64,000 bases of DNA from Thinopyrum elongatum (GCA_011799875.1 CM022303.1:546857368-546921367), one strand, 5' to 3'. Shown: positions 45,587-57,694, numbered from the stretch's first letter. Program-made: numbers and translations. The notes: generated by a model from the sequence alone, not told the origin.

Positions 45587-46398
45587 CTAATGCCCACATG
45601 TGTGGTGGGAGCGAAATCCGCCCACATGCCCTATAACACACAAACTGCGCCACGTCATCGCATGCATGCATGTGAGAATCTTTTTGGATTTTCAGTTTTT
45701 AAAATATTTTATCTCTTAAATGAAAAATCCGATTGAAGATCGGTTTTCACCATTAAATCCCTCGCGATGAGATTTTCGAAACTAGATCTCATATCAATAT
45801 ATTTCAATGATTTTTTTTTGTTAAAAGTTGCCATGTCTATTGCACATGAATTGCCATGGTGTTTACACTGAAGTTCCCATGGTATGTTTCAGCTATTTTC
45901 TTCTACATTTAAAAGTAAATTTTAACATTTATAAAACGGGAAATTAAGAAACTAGACTTGCCATGAATCATAAACTAAAATTGCTATAATACATGCACTT
46001 AAAATTGCCATGGTTCATACAAAAAATAATTTTCATGGTCAAAATACTTGAGTTGCAATCATCAAAATACTAAAATTGCCATGCTCTACAAACTGAAATT
46101 GTCACATGACAACTTTAGTTTAAGCACTATGGCAACTACAGTGTAAACATCATGGCAACTTTTGGGCAAAAAAAAAATCGTCGAAACATATCAACTTGGG
46201 GTCTAGTTTTGAAGATCTCGTCGAGACGAATTTAATGGTGAAAACAGATTTTTAATTTGATTTTTTAATTAGAAGATAAAACATTTTTAAACTGAAAACC
46301 AAAAAGGTTCCTGCTGATGTCATCTGTTCACATGTGGTAAAATGAGTGGTAAGAAGGCATGTGGGCAATGTGTAAGATGACACACGTGTGGGCATTAG
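45587..46398. mobile_element. Fold-back element with long inverted arms (812 bp)
   Basis: CTAATGCCCACATGTGTG at the left pairs with CACACGTGTGGGCATTAG at the right. Pairing continues inward for about 250 bases: AATCCGATTGAAGATCGGTT against the mirrored 46240s, TTGCCATG phrases on both arms, and GAGATTTTCGAAACTAGA against TCTAGTTTTGAAGATCTC. There is no ORF and no clear TSD. It is probably a non-autonomous Mutator-like MITE. Confidence 0.75.
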
Positions 46399-46495
46399 TT
46401 TTTTCCTAAATTAATTATGTTTAGGGTTAGGGCCCTTGCTGGCACCCGTGTCTTCGTCGCTATGCACGACGCCACGGCTCCCTTGGTATAGGTAA

Positions 46496-48984
46496 GAGCA
46501 CCTACAACCGGACTTGATAAATTTGTTCCTTCAAACGCTCACGCACACACGTATGGGTGCGTTCATTGGCACTGATCGGGCATCCCTCAAATGTTACGTC
46601 GCACATCCATATATCGTAAATTCCGATCCTCAAATCCATGCACGTTGATCATATGATATAAATTATCCGAATTTTAAAGTTCAAAACAAAGTAAAACAAA
46701 TTATAGTCCAACAAACCGGACATGTCAAAACGGAATCAATGTCCAAGCGTGACAGATTGCCTCGGAATCACTGGTCGGGCACCTGCTTCGACCGAAAATG
46801 CGTCCAGTTCCATGCGGAATGTGTCCTGCTCGTCTTGCTGTGCCTGCATCCGGGCTGCCTCCTCCGCTTGCATCCGAGCTGCCTGCTCAGCCTGCATCCG
46901 GACTGTCTCCCCCGCCTGCATCCAGGCCGTAGCCGCCCTCGCTGCCTCGTACTTCCTACGGTCGTTGATCTCCATCTTCTTGTTCGCAAGCCACTTCTTC
47001 GCATGCTCATCCAAGAGGGTTTCGTCCGCCAACATGATCCTAACATCTTCCACGTCTCATGCGAGTTTCAACCTCTCCTTCTCAAGCTTTATGTCGCCAA
47101 ATGTCTTGGCCTTCTCGAGTTCCCATTTGATCTCCACTTGTTGCTTAACTCGATCTTCTCCCTATCAATTTCGAGCTTCTTCTCCGCCCTCTTCTGGTCC
47201 CACTCCATTCTTTCCTTTTGCGCATCCAACATGAACTTGCTCCTCCTTCCTGTTCTCCCTCACCGAAAAAATGCCCGTCCTTGTGGACGACATTTTGGTA
47301 GCCACAATATCACGGGCGGCACGTGCCTTCTCCCACTTGTTTCCCATGACTTGGCGGTTATCCTTTTGCACAGTGGCTTTTCCATTCGTCACAACAACAT
47401 CGTCCTCTTCATTGTCCAACGCAATTGATTGGTTGGAGCTTGATCCATCATTCCTCTTCTCGCCGGACTTGAGGTCGGCCACAAGTTGGTTCCACTTCGG
47501 CTTGCCATTCAATATGACCCAACAATGGCTAAAAGCAAATGGCTTCTTCTCCACCTCGTGATACAAAATGGCCGCAACCGCCGTCTAGCAAACACCATAT
47601 CTACGAGCACGAGAATGCAAACACAAGAAGAATATGCAAGTGATGACAAGATGAAGCAATCGAGCTTACATGAATTGCGACTCCCATCCCACTTTGAGGG
47701 CGTTTGGTCACTTGTGAGTAGTAGCCAACGTACTTGTTCACTTCCCCTTGAATGATCCCCCAATGATGTTGGAGAGATGCCACATTGCGGGTGATCACAA
47801 TAGGGATGCGGCTCCACATACTCCTTTTTCTCGTGATACTCCTTTCAAATCTTTGTCCAATAGGTGTTCCCCTTTTGCTCGGTGCCGCATATTGGATCCA
47901 TCGTTGTGGCCAACCAAGCTTTGACCAACGAAATGTCCTCAAATTTTGAGAATGCCGGACCTCTTGCCTTCGGCGTCTTGGTCTTCTTCTTCTTACTCGG
48001 ATTGGGATCGGATGTTGTCCCAACTTCAAATGCGGTGGTGGCCTCCAATTCATACTCTATTTCGGTCGGATCTTCATTGTCATTGATCATGTTCGACAAG
48101 AATGCATCCTACATGATTATGGTTTGCAAGCATTCATCATGTGCGAAATGAACTAGTGGTCTATGCAAAAAAAAAACGGATTGGACAGGAGCAAAGAAAA
48201 CGCACCGACTCTTGTTCGGTCATTCCGTCGAACATGTCGAGGGTAGCCCGGACACTCCCGGTGCCTATGCTCATCCGCGCCCAAACGAGCTGCGGCAAGT
48301 CACATACGTCGACCGCCGGCATCTGCGTGGGCGGAAAGCTCTTTGGAATGGCCCAGCCAGCCGTCGAATCATCCTCTGTCCCAATTGGGTCGGACGGTGT
48401 AATCCGCATCGACGCTACGATGGAAGGGGTGCGGGATCCAGGCACGACGAAGGAGACAGCTGCTCCACCATGTTCGAACCTCCCTGCGCCGTCGCCGCCT
48501 CCCTCTCTCGCTGTTGGTGTCGCCGCAACTTCCGGGCAACGTTCTCCGCCTTGCAAATTGCAGCCGACAAAGTGATCACGCCGACGGACGAGGCGTACTG
48601 CGTCTCCGTCGCGGCGGTGTGGGTCGGGCTGGACGACATCTCCGATGGTGGAACGGGACCGGTGGTGAGGATTGGGAGCAAAGGAGGAGGACGACGAGGG
48701 TGCGGGTGCGGGAAAGGTTGGAGGGCGGCGGGAGGAGGAGGAAGGGTTTGGTGGATTTGGTGCAATTTGAGGTGTGGTCGGGCTGTCGGGTCTGACGTGA
48801 CGGGCATGCCCGGCCACCCTATATCCATCTTATATTTGGGCTGGACACGAGGGGTGCCAGTCAGCCCGGACGTTTGAGGCCCGTTTAAGGAGCCCGTCTG
48901 GATCGAAAAATCGTGACCGGACAGTGATCGGGCGGCCCGTCCGAACGTATCAGGCGGGTTTGAGGCGCCCGGCTGTAGATGCTC
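46496..48984 (-). mobile_element. Harbinger-type element with ORF1, TAA TSD (2489 bp)
   Basis: The ends are GAGCACCTACAACCGGA and CCGGCTGTAGATGCTC, inverted with few mismatches, flanked by TAA (46493-46495 and 48985-48987). The ends share the GAGCAYCTMCA pattern with copies 1 and 2. The interior encodes ORF1-type protein on the minus strand and no transposase. Confidence 0.82.
46736..48780 (-). pseudogene. Harbinger ORF1 (Myb/trihelix-like) remnant
   Basis: Minus-strand pieces in order are a Pro-rich N-terminus (48.8-48.4 kb), SKKKKTKTPKARGPAFSKF then LVKAWLATTMDPICGTEQKG (about 48000-47870), the first trihelix segment, and VASLQHHWGIIQGEVNKYVG (about 47780-47720), the second segment with its conserved Trp. 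FSHCWVILNGKPKWNQLV (about 47530-47475) follows. The C-terminal coiled coil has four near-repeats of RMQAEEAA type (46.85-46.92 kb). This is the family's DNA-binding ORF1 architecture. Frames change at about 47.85, 47.57 and 47.1 kb, some of which could be introns, but stops make most of them lesions. Confidence 0.72.
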
Positions 48985-49324
48985 TAACCGCGTTATCTAG
49001 CATGGCTCTCGGCCCGGGGTGTCATGCAAAGGGGACAAGACTGTTTAAAGTATTCAAATTCGGGTTTTTTTTTGTGTGGAAGTTTCAAAAACCGTCAGAT
49101 TTATCCATTTTTTGTGGGGTAATTGGGGTCGTATGACGTGATGCTCTTCAAAATTTCTACTCCGTAGTACACAGAGACAAGGAATGGCTCAATCACTCGC
49201 ATGTTTCGGCTAAAGAACAGAAGGGGCCGCGCATATGTATTTTTCCAAGTTCAGAATGCAATCAAAGCTTGCGCAAACGCGTTCAGCTTCGGCGGGAAAG
49301 TATGACATGATACCACTCCTAACA

Positions 49325-49703
49325 TCTACCATGATACCAACTTATAAAATTCAAATTTAAACATGTCAAAAAATTCTGAAAAAATCATTGATCTTCACAA
49401 CACATATGTTGACAACCCGTAAAAAAATCAGATTTAAATTCGACATACAGAAAGAGAAACAAAAAAGACAAATTCATATGTGAATAGTGCCAAATTCATC
49501 ATGAATAGTGTCAAAAGAAGACAAAAGCAAAAATGGCACTATTCACATATGAAATTGTCTTTTTTGTTTCTCCTTGAGTATTTTGAATTTCGATCTGAAT
49601 GTTTTAGGGGCTGTCGACATATGTGCTGTGAACCTCCATGATTTTTTTCAATTTTTTTTTGACATGTTTAAATTTAAACTTTATAAGTTGGTATCATGGT
49701 AGA
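49325..49703. mobile_element. MITE with long inverted arms (about 379 bp)
   Basis: TCTACCATGATACCAACTTA at the left pairs with TAAGTTGGTATCATGGTAGA at the right, and the arms continue pairing through AAATTTAAACATGTC and GACATGTTTAAATTT and AACAAAAAAGACAA and its complement to a spacer near 49500-49540. No ORF is present. The TSD is not clear; TA lies inside the pairing at each end. Confidence 0.85.
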
Positions 49704-49927
49704 ATCGGGAGCGACTAGGATAAAAGCTGAGTATAGGGTGCAAAAATAGAAAAAGCATTCTGGGCCCTCGGATTGAAGATAGACGGTACAGGATATGGTG
49801 GAGCAATCTGTGCGGACAATTAGCAAAAAGGGCCCTCGACTCAGGTTAATTTGCTTCCGATGCCCTTCTCCTCCAAACACGATCCCCTCTCTGCGGCCGG
49901 CAGTAACACGGGCACCTCTCAACCCTA

Positions 49928-50251
49928 ATGGCGTCGCAGCTCCCTCCTGGACCTACCCTCTCGTCCATCTCCCTCTATCTCGCTGACGGTGGTGGCGGTA
50001 CAGATCCGGTGCCTAGTTGGGCGAGTACGCCCGTGTAGGTGCCGTTCCATCTGCGCTCCGACGGCTCTTCGCCGTCTCGTCAGTGGCGGTCCGGCTGCTT
50101 TGAACGGACCTCGCCATGTGCTAAGCTGCGGTTGCGGGGGAACAAACTCGCCTCGGTACTGTCCTCAACCCCCCACCGTTCTCTTTATGCTAATTTTGGG
50201 GTAAAATCTGGGGATATCTCTGTGTCCATGCGGAGGAAAATTAATCAATGA
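49928..50251 (+). CDS. Hypothetical ORF with one in-frame TAG (about 106 codons)
   Basis: ATG at 49928 begins MASQLPPGPTLSSISLYLAD and the frame meets TAG at 50036-50038 after 36 codons. It then stays open in the same frame to TGA at 50249-50251, with CFERTSPCAKLRLRGNK and SLYANFGVKSGDIS. The GC-rich 5' part and the abrupt shift to AT-rich DNA after the stop look like a first exon of a plant gene. I do not recognise the protein. It may be a pseudogene, a transcript with a short uORF, or chance. Confidence 0.3.
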
Positions 50252-53200
50252 AAAAACTTGCTATATCTTGTTACATTAGATTTTTTGAGCAATTAGGCAT
50301 AGTAATTTTTTTATAATTGCATGATATTGTCAACAATTACATCCTGATTGCAATATTCTAGGATAAGTGTGCTCTCCTGAATCATGAGTAGTAGTAGTGT
50401 CGCACTGTCAACAAATATTATCTATCCGTGGCTGGCTCTGCAGGTTGTTTAATGTCCTGAATGGAGATAGTAGAAGAATGTCACCTATGAATCCTGACAC
50501 TTCTTGTCTGCTGCCATCTCATACAATTTCTCACGCTTGCCTACTCGTACTGTCAACTACTCAACTTTCATCAATTTGAATGATACATGAGTACAAAGTA
50601 ATTTCATGTGCCTGTCCAATTACCTGAACGTGAAGTGCTTGTTGGCACAATGCTGAAATTCAGTAACACTGCAATATGTGCCACTCCAATGATTTTGCAG
50701 AGCCCTATCTATTTTTCAGTACTTTCATTGAAACTAAAATCATGGTAGTATTTTCTAGTGAAACAATGTATTAGTTCTTTGGTCTTCCTCATTTGTTTGT
50801 AAAAAATGGCATTATATTCCTACAGATTTATCATGCGTGTAACATACTGGAGCTCGGCGGTGGCATCGTCTACATCCATTTATTAGTCCCGTGTTTCACT
50901 TCTCTGCTCTGCTGGCACGGTTTTTTATGTGACATTTGTTCAGGAAACATAGCAGCGGCCAGAGCGGCTTTAGAGTATTTTCTCTAAAACATGTTACCAA
51001 TTTTTTGGAGAACTAGCATTCCATTGCTGCTACAACTTCTGTGAGACTGTGCTTTCTTCAATTTGAAGTAACCTCTTCCAATTTATTGTGGCTACAATCT
51101 GAAGCATCTTACAAATAAGTTGAGTTAGAATCATTCTTTGGTGTGTGGTATGTCTCTGGAACTTTGGTTGTGCATTTCCTTTCACTTTTGCATTGTGTTG
51201 AAGAAATATATGCATCTCTTTCACCTGATTAACCAATCACATCTCATTTCATTTGAGTCAAATTCACATCAAAGTTAATTAATATTCTCCTCTTTAATTA
51301 TAGCATTGACACTAAAAATGTTATCTCTGAATCACAACAATGGACTTATCCAACTCTATTGTTTGCTGTAAATAAGAAAAGTAATTGTACTTGCTGTAAG
51401 TATACTCTCTGATTCTCTGCAAATATGCTTGTAAGGCCATAAATAGACTGTTCATATATGTATTCTTCAACAAGTCCAGTAAATCATGGAAGAGGAATAG
51501 ATATGCACTTGTCTCCATTATTCATGTCTAATATTATTGACTGAGATGTTGCTGTTGCAAGACAACTAGGACTTTTGAGATTGAGTGACGCTATTCTTAC
51601 ATACTAATTTTGCGAAAATTGTACATACTAGTTCAATCTGATGGTGGTTATTCCCATGTTTTTCTCTAGGTTAATATTATCCCTCTCACAGTACGTAGAT
51701 TATTTGTAAAAGGGGCACCCAAGAATAGGGTTTCTGTTTGAGATTTTAGGGCTTCAGTAAGTATAAATTGTTGTTTTCACTTCACATTCGTTGGTACCAG
51801 GTATGATTCCATTCTACTCCGAACCATAAATCAGACAATATTACATCTCTTTTCTTAGTGGAAAACAAACATATTTTTCTTCTAAATTATGCAATAACAC
51901 TCTGCTTGTATACTTACAGCTACTATGTTTTTGTTACAGTAGTGTAGAAACTGTAGTGGTAAATTGGGTGGAAATTAACAGAATTATCATGGTTCAGATA
52001 ACTATTATGTGCGAGCTACTACTCACCAAGCAATATAGAAATGTATGCACATGAGTGAACTATAATTCAAATCTTTACAAATTTTAATCCACCAGAGAAC
52101 ATAATTATTTCTTAGTTCTTGCCTTGTAATGTGAACTATAAAATTGTTCTTGTATTTTGTAGATGTATGATGCCCTCTGACCAGCAGAAGCATCAGGACG
52201 GCAAATGGAGAGAAGAGGTGTTTACCGAAGACTTCCTTTCCTTATAGCTGCAAGAATTTCTCTGCAGGATAATTTTAATTCTTTTGTTGAGCATACATCT
52301 ACACATGCTTGTGCTCAACCGAAGCTCGAACTGGAGGAAAGGATAGAGCTTTCATGTCATGTGCCATCAAGATAGTCCAGACTTCCCTTCCTTACAGTTC
52401 GTGATCCATTTTTAATAGCAATGCTTGTTGAGCAGTGATCGTATTAGTCCTTAGGTCCCAGTCTTGCCGGTCATGTACTGAAAATGATCCTCCCATCTAT
52501 CAGTCAATATGTATGTATGCCTCTTGTGTTGTGTTCCATCTATGATGGCCCAGTTTGAAATGTACATTTAGTTATGCTTGAAGGGTATGGTATAATTTTC
52601 TCGATGTACTCAACATGTTTGTGATAGATACTTGCATACTTTTTCGTGACAAACATCTTCAATTTCCTTGCATAACTAGTGATGATGTACTGAAATATAC
52701 ATGTATTTCATGAAATAGATATGTGCAAAGATTTTTGTAAAACTAATAGGAAATGGGGCATAATGACTGCAGATCTATAAATGGTTGTTGGAGAGAAAGA
52801 TGAGATAGTTGAGGTTGTTGCTGCAAAGTTTCTGTTTTATATCTAACTGTTAGTAGGTTTTTTTTTGTAAAATCTGCCCTTAAGTGGCTTGCCATCCTCC
52901 ATCAGAATCTGTGCCATCCATCTTCCATCCAACCGCTGAGCCTTGCTTTTTTTATTTTTGCAACGTAAGGTCAGATTCTATCCTAGTTGTTCCCGGTAGC
53001 ATCTAAGGAGTGGTATCATGTGATACTTTCCCCAGCTTCGGCGACCGAAAGCAAGGACCGAAACACGTAGCTGAGCAGAACGCGGAGAGGATACACGTAG
53101 TCGACTTGGTCATGGCCACGTGTGCAGCACTAATAGAACTAAAGAACGTGACCCAGCCATGGATACACGGATAAACACTGCGCGTGGGGACCACGAACCA

Positions 53201-53650
53201 CTGGCTGTGACGGGCGGTGGGACCCGGGTTTACTGAACCGAGTCGCTGACAACCTGCCGCATCATCAGCGTCACAGCGTGGCCACGCCCAGCGGCTGCTC
53301 CGTCTCCGACCTGCGTTGCGCAGCCCCATGGCCAAAAGCGTGCCCCCTAGGCCCTAGCTCCGAGTCTCCTTTTACCTGGCGCTGCCGGGCATCAGACTGG
53401 GCTGTCGAACCGTAATCACGAACAGTGTATCTTTTTCATTGATATATATAATAGTTATGCTTATATGTAAATTGAGGGGATGCAACCAGATCAGAGGATG
53501 CGCTTTATTACATACAGATGCACTCCGTACTCTCAGGGGATGCGACGGTTAACCAGGGGAGGTTCTCCTTAATTAGCACATATTAATTACTAGTTTGTAA
53601 CACCTTTTCCTAATCTTCCTTTGTTCATCAATAATTGTCATCATCTTTAA
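50252..53650. other. AT-rich stretch without recognised coding or repeat content
   Basis: The 3.4 kb has even, AT-rich composition, ORFs below 75 codons and few simple repeats, unlike the repeat-dense rest of the window. A TATTTTGTAG acceptor-like site at about 52162 precedes a GC-richer 100 bases. It could be intron and UTR of a gene starting near 49.9 kb. At 53000-53340 it becomes GC-richer with no recognised family. Confidence 0.4.
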
Positions 53651-53670
53651 AAGAGTCTCCTTAAAAGCTC

Positions 53671-53998
53671 CAACAACAACAACAACAACAAAGCCTTTAG
53701 TCCTAAACAAGTTGGGGTAGGTTAGAGGTGAAACCCATAAGATCTCGCGACCAACTCATGGCTCTGGCACCTGGATAGCAAGCTTCCACATACCCCTGTT
53801 CATAGCTAGTTTTTTGGTGATACACCAATCCTTCAGGTCTCTCTTAACGGACTCTTTCCATGTTAAATTCAGTCTACCCCGACCTCTCTTGACATTCTCC
53901 GCACGCTTTAGCCGTCCGCTATGCACTGGAGCTTCTGGAGGCCTGCGCTGAATATGACCAAACCATCTCAGACGATGTTGGACAAGCTTCTCTTCGAG
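53671..53998 (-). mobile_element. RTE-type LINE 3' end, 5'-truncated, with 20-bp TSD
   Basis: A perfect direct repeat, AGAGTCTCCTTAAAAGCTCC, flanks the insert at 53651-53670 and 53999-54018. On the minus strand the insert encodes the C-terminus of an RTE-clade reverse transcriptase protein, with HRLRWFGHIQRRPPEAPVH and ESVKRDLKDW, and ends in a short TTG-repeat tail (the CAACAACAA on the plus strand). Short tail repeats are typical of RTE elements. Full elements are about 3 kb, so this is a strongly 5'-truncated copy from target-primed insertion. Confidence 0.92.
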
Positions 53999-54018
53999 AG
54001 AGTCTCCTTAAAAGCTCC

Positions 54019-54650
54019 CATGAAAAAAAATGAGTATACTGTTTAATATGTTACCAAAACTCCTACAAACTTAATGGAAAAATAAGAAGGAAATGAGGCG
54101 ACATAATAATAGTTATTGTCTCCTTTAAAAAAAATTACGGGTGTAAACATTGTACTAGAAGGGTTGAGCGCGCTTCGTTGCGCCGTTAGTGTTGTTGGGA
54201 TTTCATAATTCTTATTTGTTATTTGATTTGGTGCGTGGGGAAGATGGCGCGTATTTTTCCTTCTTATAATGCGGCGTTTTGGTGGGCTTTCTTGACAGTG
54301 TGGTTCTATATTATTTGCTAATTAATTTATACTTATGTGAGAAAGTTTTTTGTGTTGGTGGCTGCATGTATCTATACTAACGCTAACGCTAATAATATAA
54401 AAAGGGCGATTGCAGATATCCAGCATATCTCATCAGTGCAACTGCATCTATCCAACGGTCTATGTGGCTCCGGTGTTTATCGTAAACATATTTAGCATCC
54501 TCTCCTAGTTAGTAACATACCTACTATAATCGATATCTAATTAATTAGGTATTTCTATCTTCATACCCCTCATTCCTTAGTTTTGCCCCACCCACCTAAT
54601 ATTTCTCACTTTTCCCATCCACTACTTAGCCCACCATCACAAATGCCCAA
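54019..54650. other. Unassigned stretch
   Basis: AT-rich DNA with no recognised gene or element end. Confidence 0.4.
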
Positions 54651-54654
54651 ATGG

Positions 54655-55277
54655 GGGCTTGCCGTCAGGTCAAAGCAGTTGACTGTTACTTGGGTCACTT
54701 ACCGACACATGGGAGCCTTGTGACCATCTCCCAAAGATATGGTTGTGCAGTCTCGAAAGAGGTTCATGCTAGCTTGGTCACTTGGCAGCTCAGTACCCAC
54801 CCATGGCCTCTCCGGGTCTGTCCATTGTAACCAGGGCCAACAAAGGTGAAGGGTGTGGCCAAATCTTTCAAGGTCCGCAAATCCAAGGCCGTCCAAACGT
54901 CTCAGGCGACAGACAATCCTCGAGTTAACCAGGGAGTGCCCTCCGGATATTTGTGCTTGGTCCTCTTTATGCTAGAGAAAGGCACAAATGATTTTATCAT
55001 TTTTTCGCAGGATCCACTTAGGCCGGCTGAGAATGGCAATGTGGAAGGTCGCCATGGTCGTGAGAACTGATTTTGCCACGGCGACTCTTCCCGGCTTGTT
55101 TAGCACCTTTCGTTTCCAACCCAGCAATCTACCCGCAATCTTGTCAATGAATGGTCGAAGGTCAAATCTTCGGAGCCGACAGAAGTGTAGTGGTAGCCTG
55201 AGGTAATGGCCCTGAAAACTAGAAATCTTGGGAGGGAATACGGAGAGAATGCCTGGAGGCCAATGCCATCGCACCAT
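54655..55277 (-). pseudogene. L1-type LINE reverse transcriptase C-terminal fragment
   Basis: Minus-strand frames give HYLRLPLHFCRLRRFDLRPF, DKIAGRLLGWKRKVLNKPGR and MATFHIAILSRPKWILRKND (55277-54972). A second frame then has LGFADLERFGHTLHLCWPWL and TDPERPWVGTELP (54896-54790). This order matches the region after the RT catalytic core in plant L1 LINEs. The catalytic FADD box is not in the fragment. A frameshift and stops lie between the two parts. On the right it abuts a truncated LTR at 55287, so the junction is a rearrangement or an insertion break. Confidence 0.85.
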
Positions 55278-55286
55278 ATCGGGAAA

Positions 55287-56078
55287 ACTTCAGTCTTTGA
55301 TCGGAAAGAAATACAAGGCTATAAAATCACACATAATAAATCTCAGAAAAGACTCAGTTACTTTCAATGAATAATCTGATCATAAACCCACAATTCATCG
55401 GATCCCAACAAACACACTACAAAAGTTTACATCGGATTGATCTCAGATGAGATCATTGTATTGAAGATCAAGAGAGAGAGAGAGAGAGAGAGAGAGCTAC
55501 TGCCTACTGCTATGGACCCGTACGTCATGTGGGAACTACTCACACATCATCATGGAGGCAGCAAGGTTGATGAATATGGCCTCCGTAATGTATATCCCAT
55601 CCGGCAGAGTACTGGAAAAGGCCTCTAGATGGGATCACGGAAGAACAGAGGCTTGCGGCGGCGGAATAATTGTTTCTGGACTTGGTATGGAGGTTTATGG
55701 AAATATGGGAATTTATAGTGCTGGAATTAGGGTAAACGGAGTTGTAGAGGCCCCACAAGGGGGTTGGGCGTGCCTGCCCCCCAGGAAACGCCCCCGCCCT
55801 GTCACTCCGTCTTCTATCGTCTAGTCTCCTCCCGAAGCTTTCAGGGCCCCTTTTGATCCAGAAAAAATCATCAAAAAGTTTCATCGTGTTTGGACTTTGT
55901 TTGGTATGTATTTTCTGTAAAACCAAAAACAAGCAGAAAACAACAACTAGCGTTGGGCATTGAGTTAATAGGTTAGTTCCCAAAAATGATATAAAATGGT
56001 ATATAAAGCATACTAGATTGATAATATATATAATAGCTTGAAAAAATACAAAATTATAGATACGGCGGAGACGTATCA
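55287..56078 (-). mobile_element. Truncated Gypsy LTR related to LTR C, minus strand
   Basis: On the minus strand it begins TGATACGTCTCCGCCGTATC at 56078 and follows LTR C (6275 onwards) through the GGGACTAACCTATTAA-type, GAGATCCCATC and GATCCGATGAATTGTGG landmarks, then stops near 55287 about half way. An AG microsatellite lies at 55471-55496. The second half is missing. Confidence 0.85.
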
Positions 56079-56262
56079 CCTCCCACCATGGCCACCGCGC
56101 CAAAGCAGGCCGCTGCCACCATCCCAGCCTCCACCACTGTCGCCCGCCCCGCAAAGAAGAAGAAGCCAAAGAAGGTGCTCACGCTGGCGAATCTTGCTTG
56201 AGAATCGGTGAAGAGGGCTAGACATAGGGCTAATGCGGCAGAGAGGAAAGCCACCGGTTATA
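56079..56262 (+). pseudogene. Harbinger ORF1 N-terminal fragment
   Basis: The frame starts MATAPKQAAATIPASTTVAR with a KKKKPKKVLTLANLA basic segment, a TGA, then ESVKRARHRANAAERKA. I recognise this as the start of a wheat Harbinger-type ORF1. It is only 184 bp long, lodged between an LTR end and Gypsy internal DNA, with no element termini. Confidence 0.5.
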
Positions 56263-57694
56263 TCTACTGTATTCTAACTTCTCCATGGTTCATACCCCCC
56301 GATACTACCCATAGATTCATCAAAACAAGCAAACAACACAATGGAAACAGAATCTGTCAAAAACAAAACAGTCTGTAGTAATCTGATCTCTATCCATACT
56401 TATGTAACTCCAAAAATTCTGAAAATTAGGAAAACTTAGGAAATTCGTATATCAATCTTGTGTAAAAAATTCAGATCAAAAGCACGCTTCCGTGATTTTT
56501 TTAAAATTCCTGCAATGAGCGCAAAAGTTTCTGTTTTTCAGCAAGATCAAATCAACTATCACCATAGATCATCCCAAAGGTCTTACTTCGCTCAAACACT
56601 AATTAAAACACTAAAACACAATGACTACATAAGTAATATTGTGTATAACATAAAAACAGAAAATAAAAATATTGGGTTGTCTCCCAACAAGCGCTTTTCT
56701 TTAAAGCCTCTTAGCTAGGCATTGATAATTTTAATGATGCTCACATGAAAGATAGCAATTGAAACACGAAGAGAGCATCATGTAGCATGTGAAAAACAAG
56801 TTTAAGTCTAACATACTTCCTATTCATAGGCATTTTATAAGCAAACAAATTATCAAGACAAGCAAAAACTAGCATATGCAAGGAAGAAGAAAGAAACAAT
56901 AGTAATCTCAACATAATGAGAGATAATTTAGTAACATAAAAATTTCTACAACCATATTTCCCTCTCTCATAATAATTACATGTAGGATCATATTCAAATT
57001 CAACAATATAGCTATCACATAACATATTCTCTACATGATCCACGTGCATGCAAAGTTGACACTCTTCCAAAATAGTGGGTTATCATCAAATAAAGTCATG
57101 ACCTCTCCAAGCCCACTTTTATAAAAAAATTCATAAGATTGATCAATCTTCAAAGTAGTGGGATCATTATTTCCTAAAGTTGACACGCTTCCAAACCCAC
57201 TTTCAATATTATTGCAAACATTATTATCAATATCATAATCATCATGAGGCTTAAACAAATTTTCGAGATCATAAGAAGCATTATCACCCCAATCATGATC
57301 ACTACAATAAGTAGTGGACATAGCAAAATTAGCATCCCCAAGCTTGGGGTTTTGCATATTATTAGCACAATTGACATTAATAGAATTTATAATAACATCA
57401 TTGCAATCATGCTTTTCATTCAAGGAGCTATCGTGAATCACTTTATAAATTTCTTCTTTTAACACTTCATCACAAATTTCAGATTCACGAATTTCAAGCA
57501 AAACTTTGTAAAGATAATCTAGTGCACTCAACTCACTAGCAATTGATTCATCATAATAGGATCTTTTAAAAAGATTAGCAAGTGGATGAGGATCCATAAA
57601 CCTTTTGCTTTCTGATTTGGAACAAATATGCAATTATGCCAAGCGAACAAGCAAACAAACCAAGACATAACATTGGTACAGCGAGGTGCTATAT
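56263..57694 (-). mobile_element. Gypsy internal fragment, minus strand
   Basis: On the minus strand it carries an ORF at 57633-57031 and then AT-rich noncoding DNA with a CCCCAAGCTTGGGG motif near 57337-57350. The right end meets CACTA-like DNA near 57695. LTRs are not attached. Confidence 0.65.
57031..57633 (-). pseudogene. Gypsy-associated acidic ORF fragment (200 aa)
   Basis: The 200-residue frame begins MHICSKSESKRFMDPHPLAN and contains EIRESEICDEVLKEEIYKVI and YCSDHDWGDNASYDLENLF. These Asn/Asp/Glu-rich phrases recur in internal regions of Triticeae Gypsy elements, usually near gag. I know no function. It probably continues a longer frame upstream (right), lost at the junction near 57.7 kb. 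Whether it was ever a separate protein is unclear. Confidence 0.6.

Noticed and set aside
55418..55430. CACTACAAAA, resembling a CACTA transposon end
   Set aside because: It lies inside the minus-strand LTR related to LTR C and matches that LTR's own sequence; no inverted partner or TSD.
57031..57633. Host gene candidate of 200 codons
   Set aside because: Its phrases are ones I know from many Gypsy internal regions, and it lies in reverse Gypsy debris.
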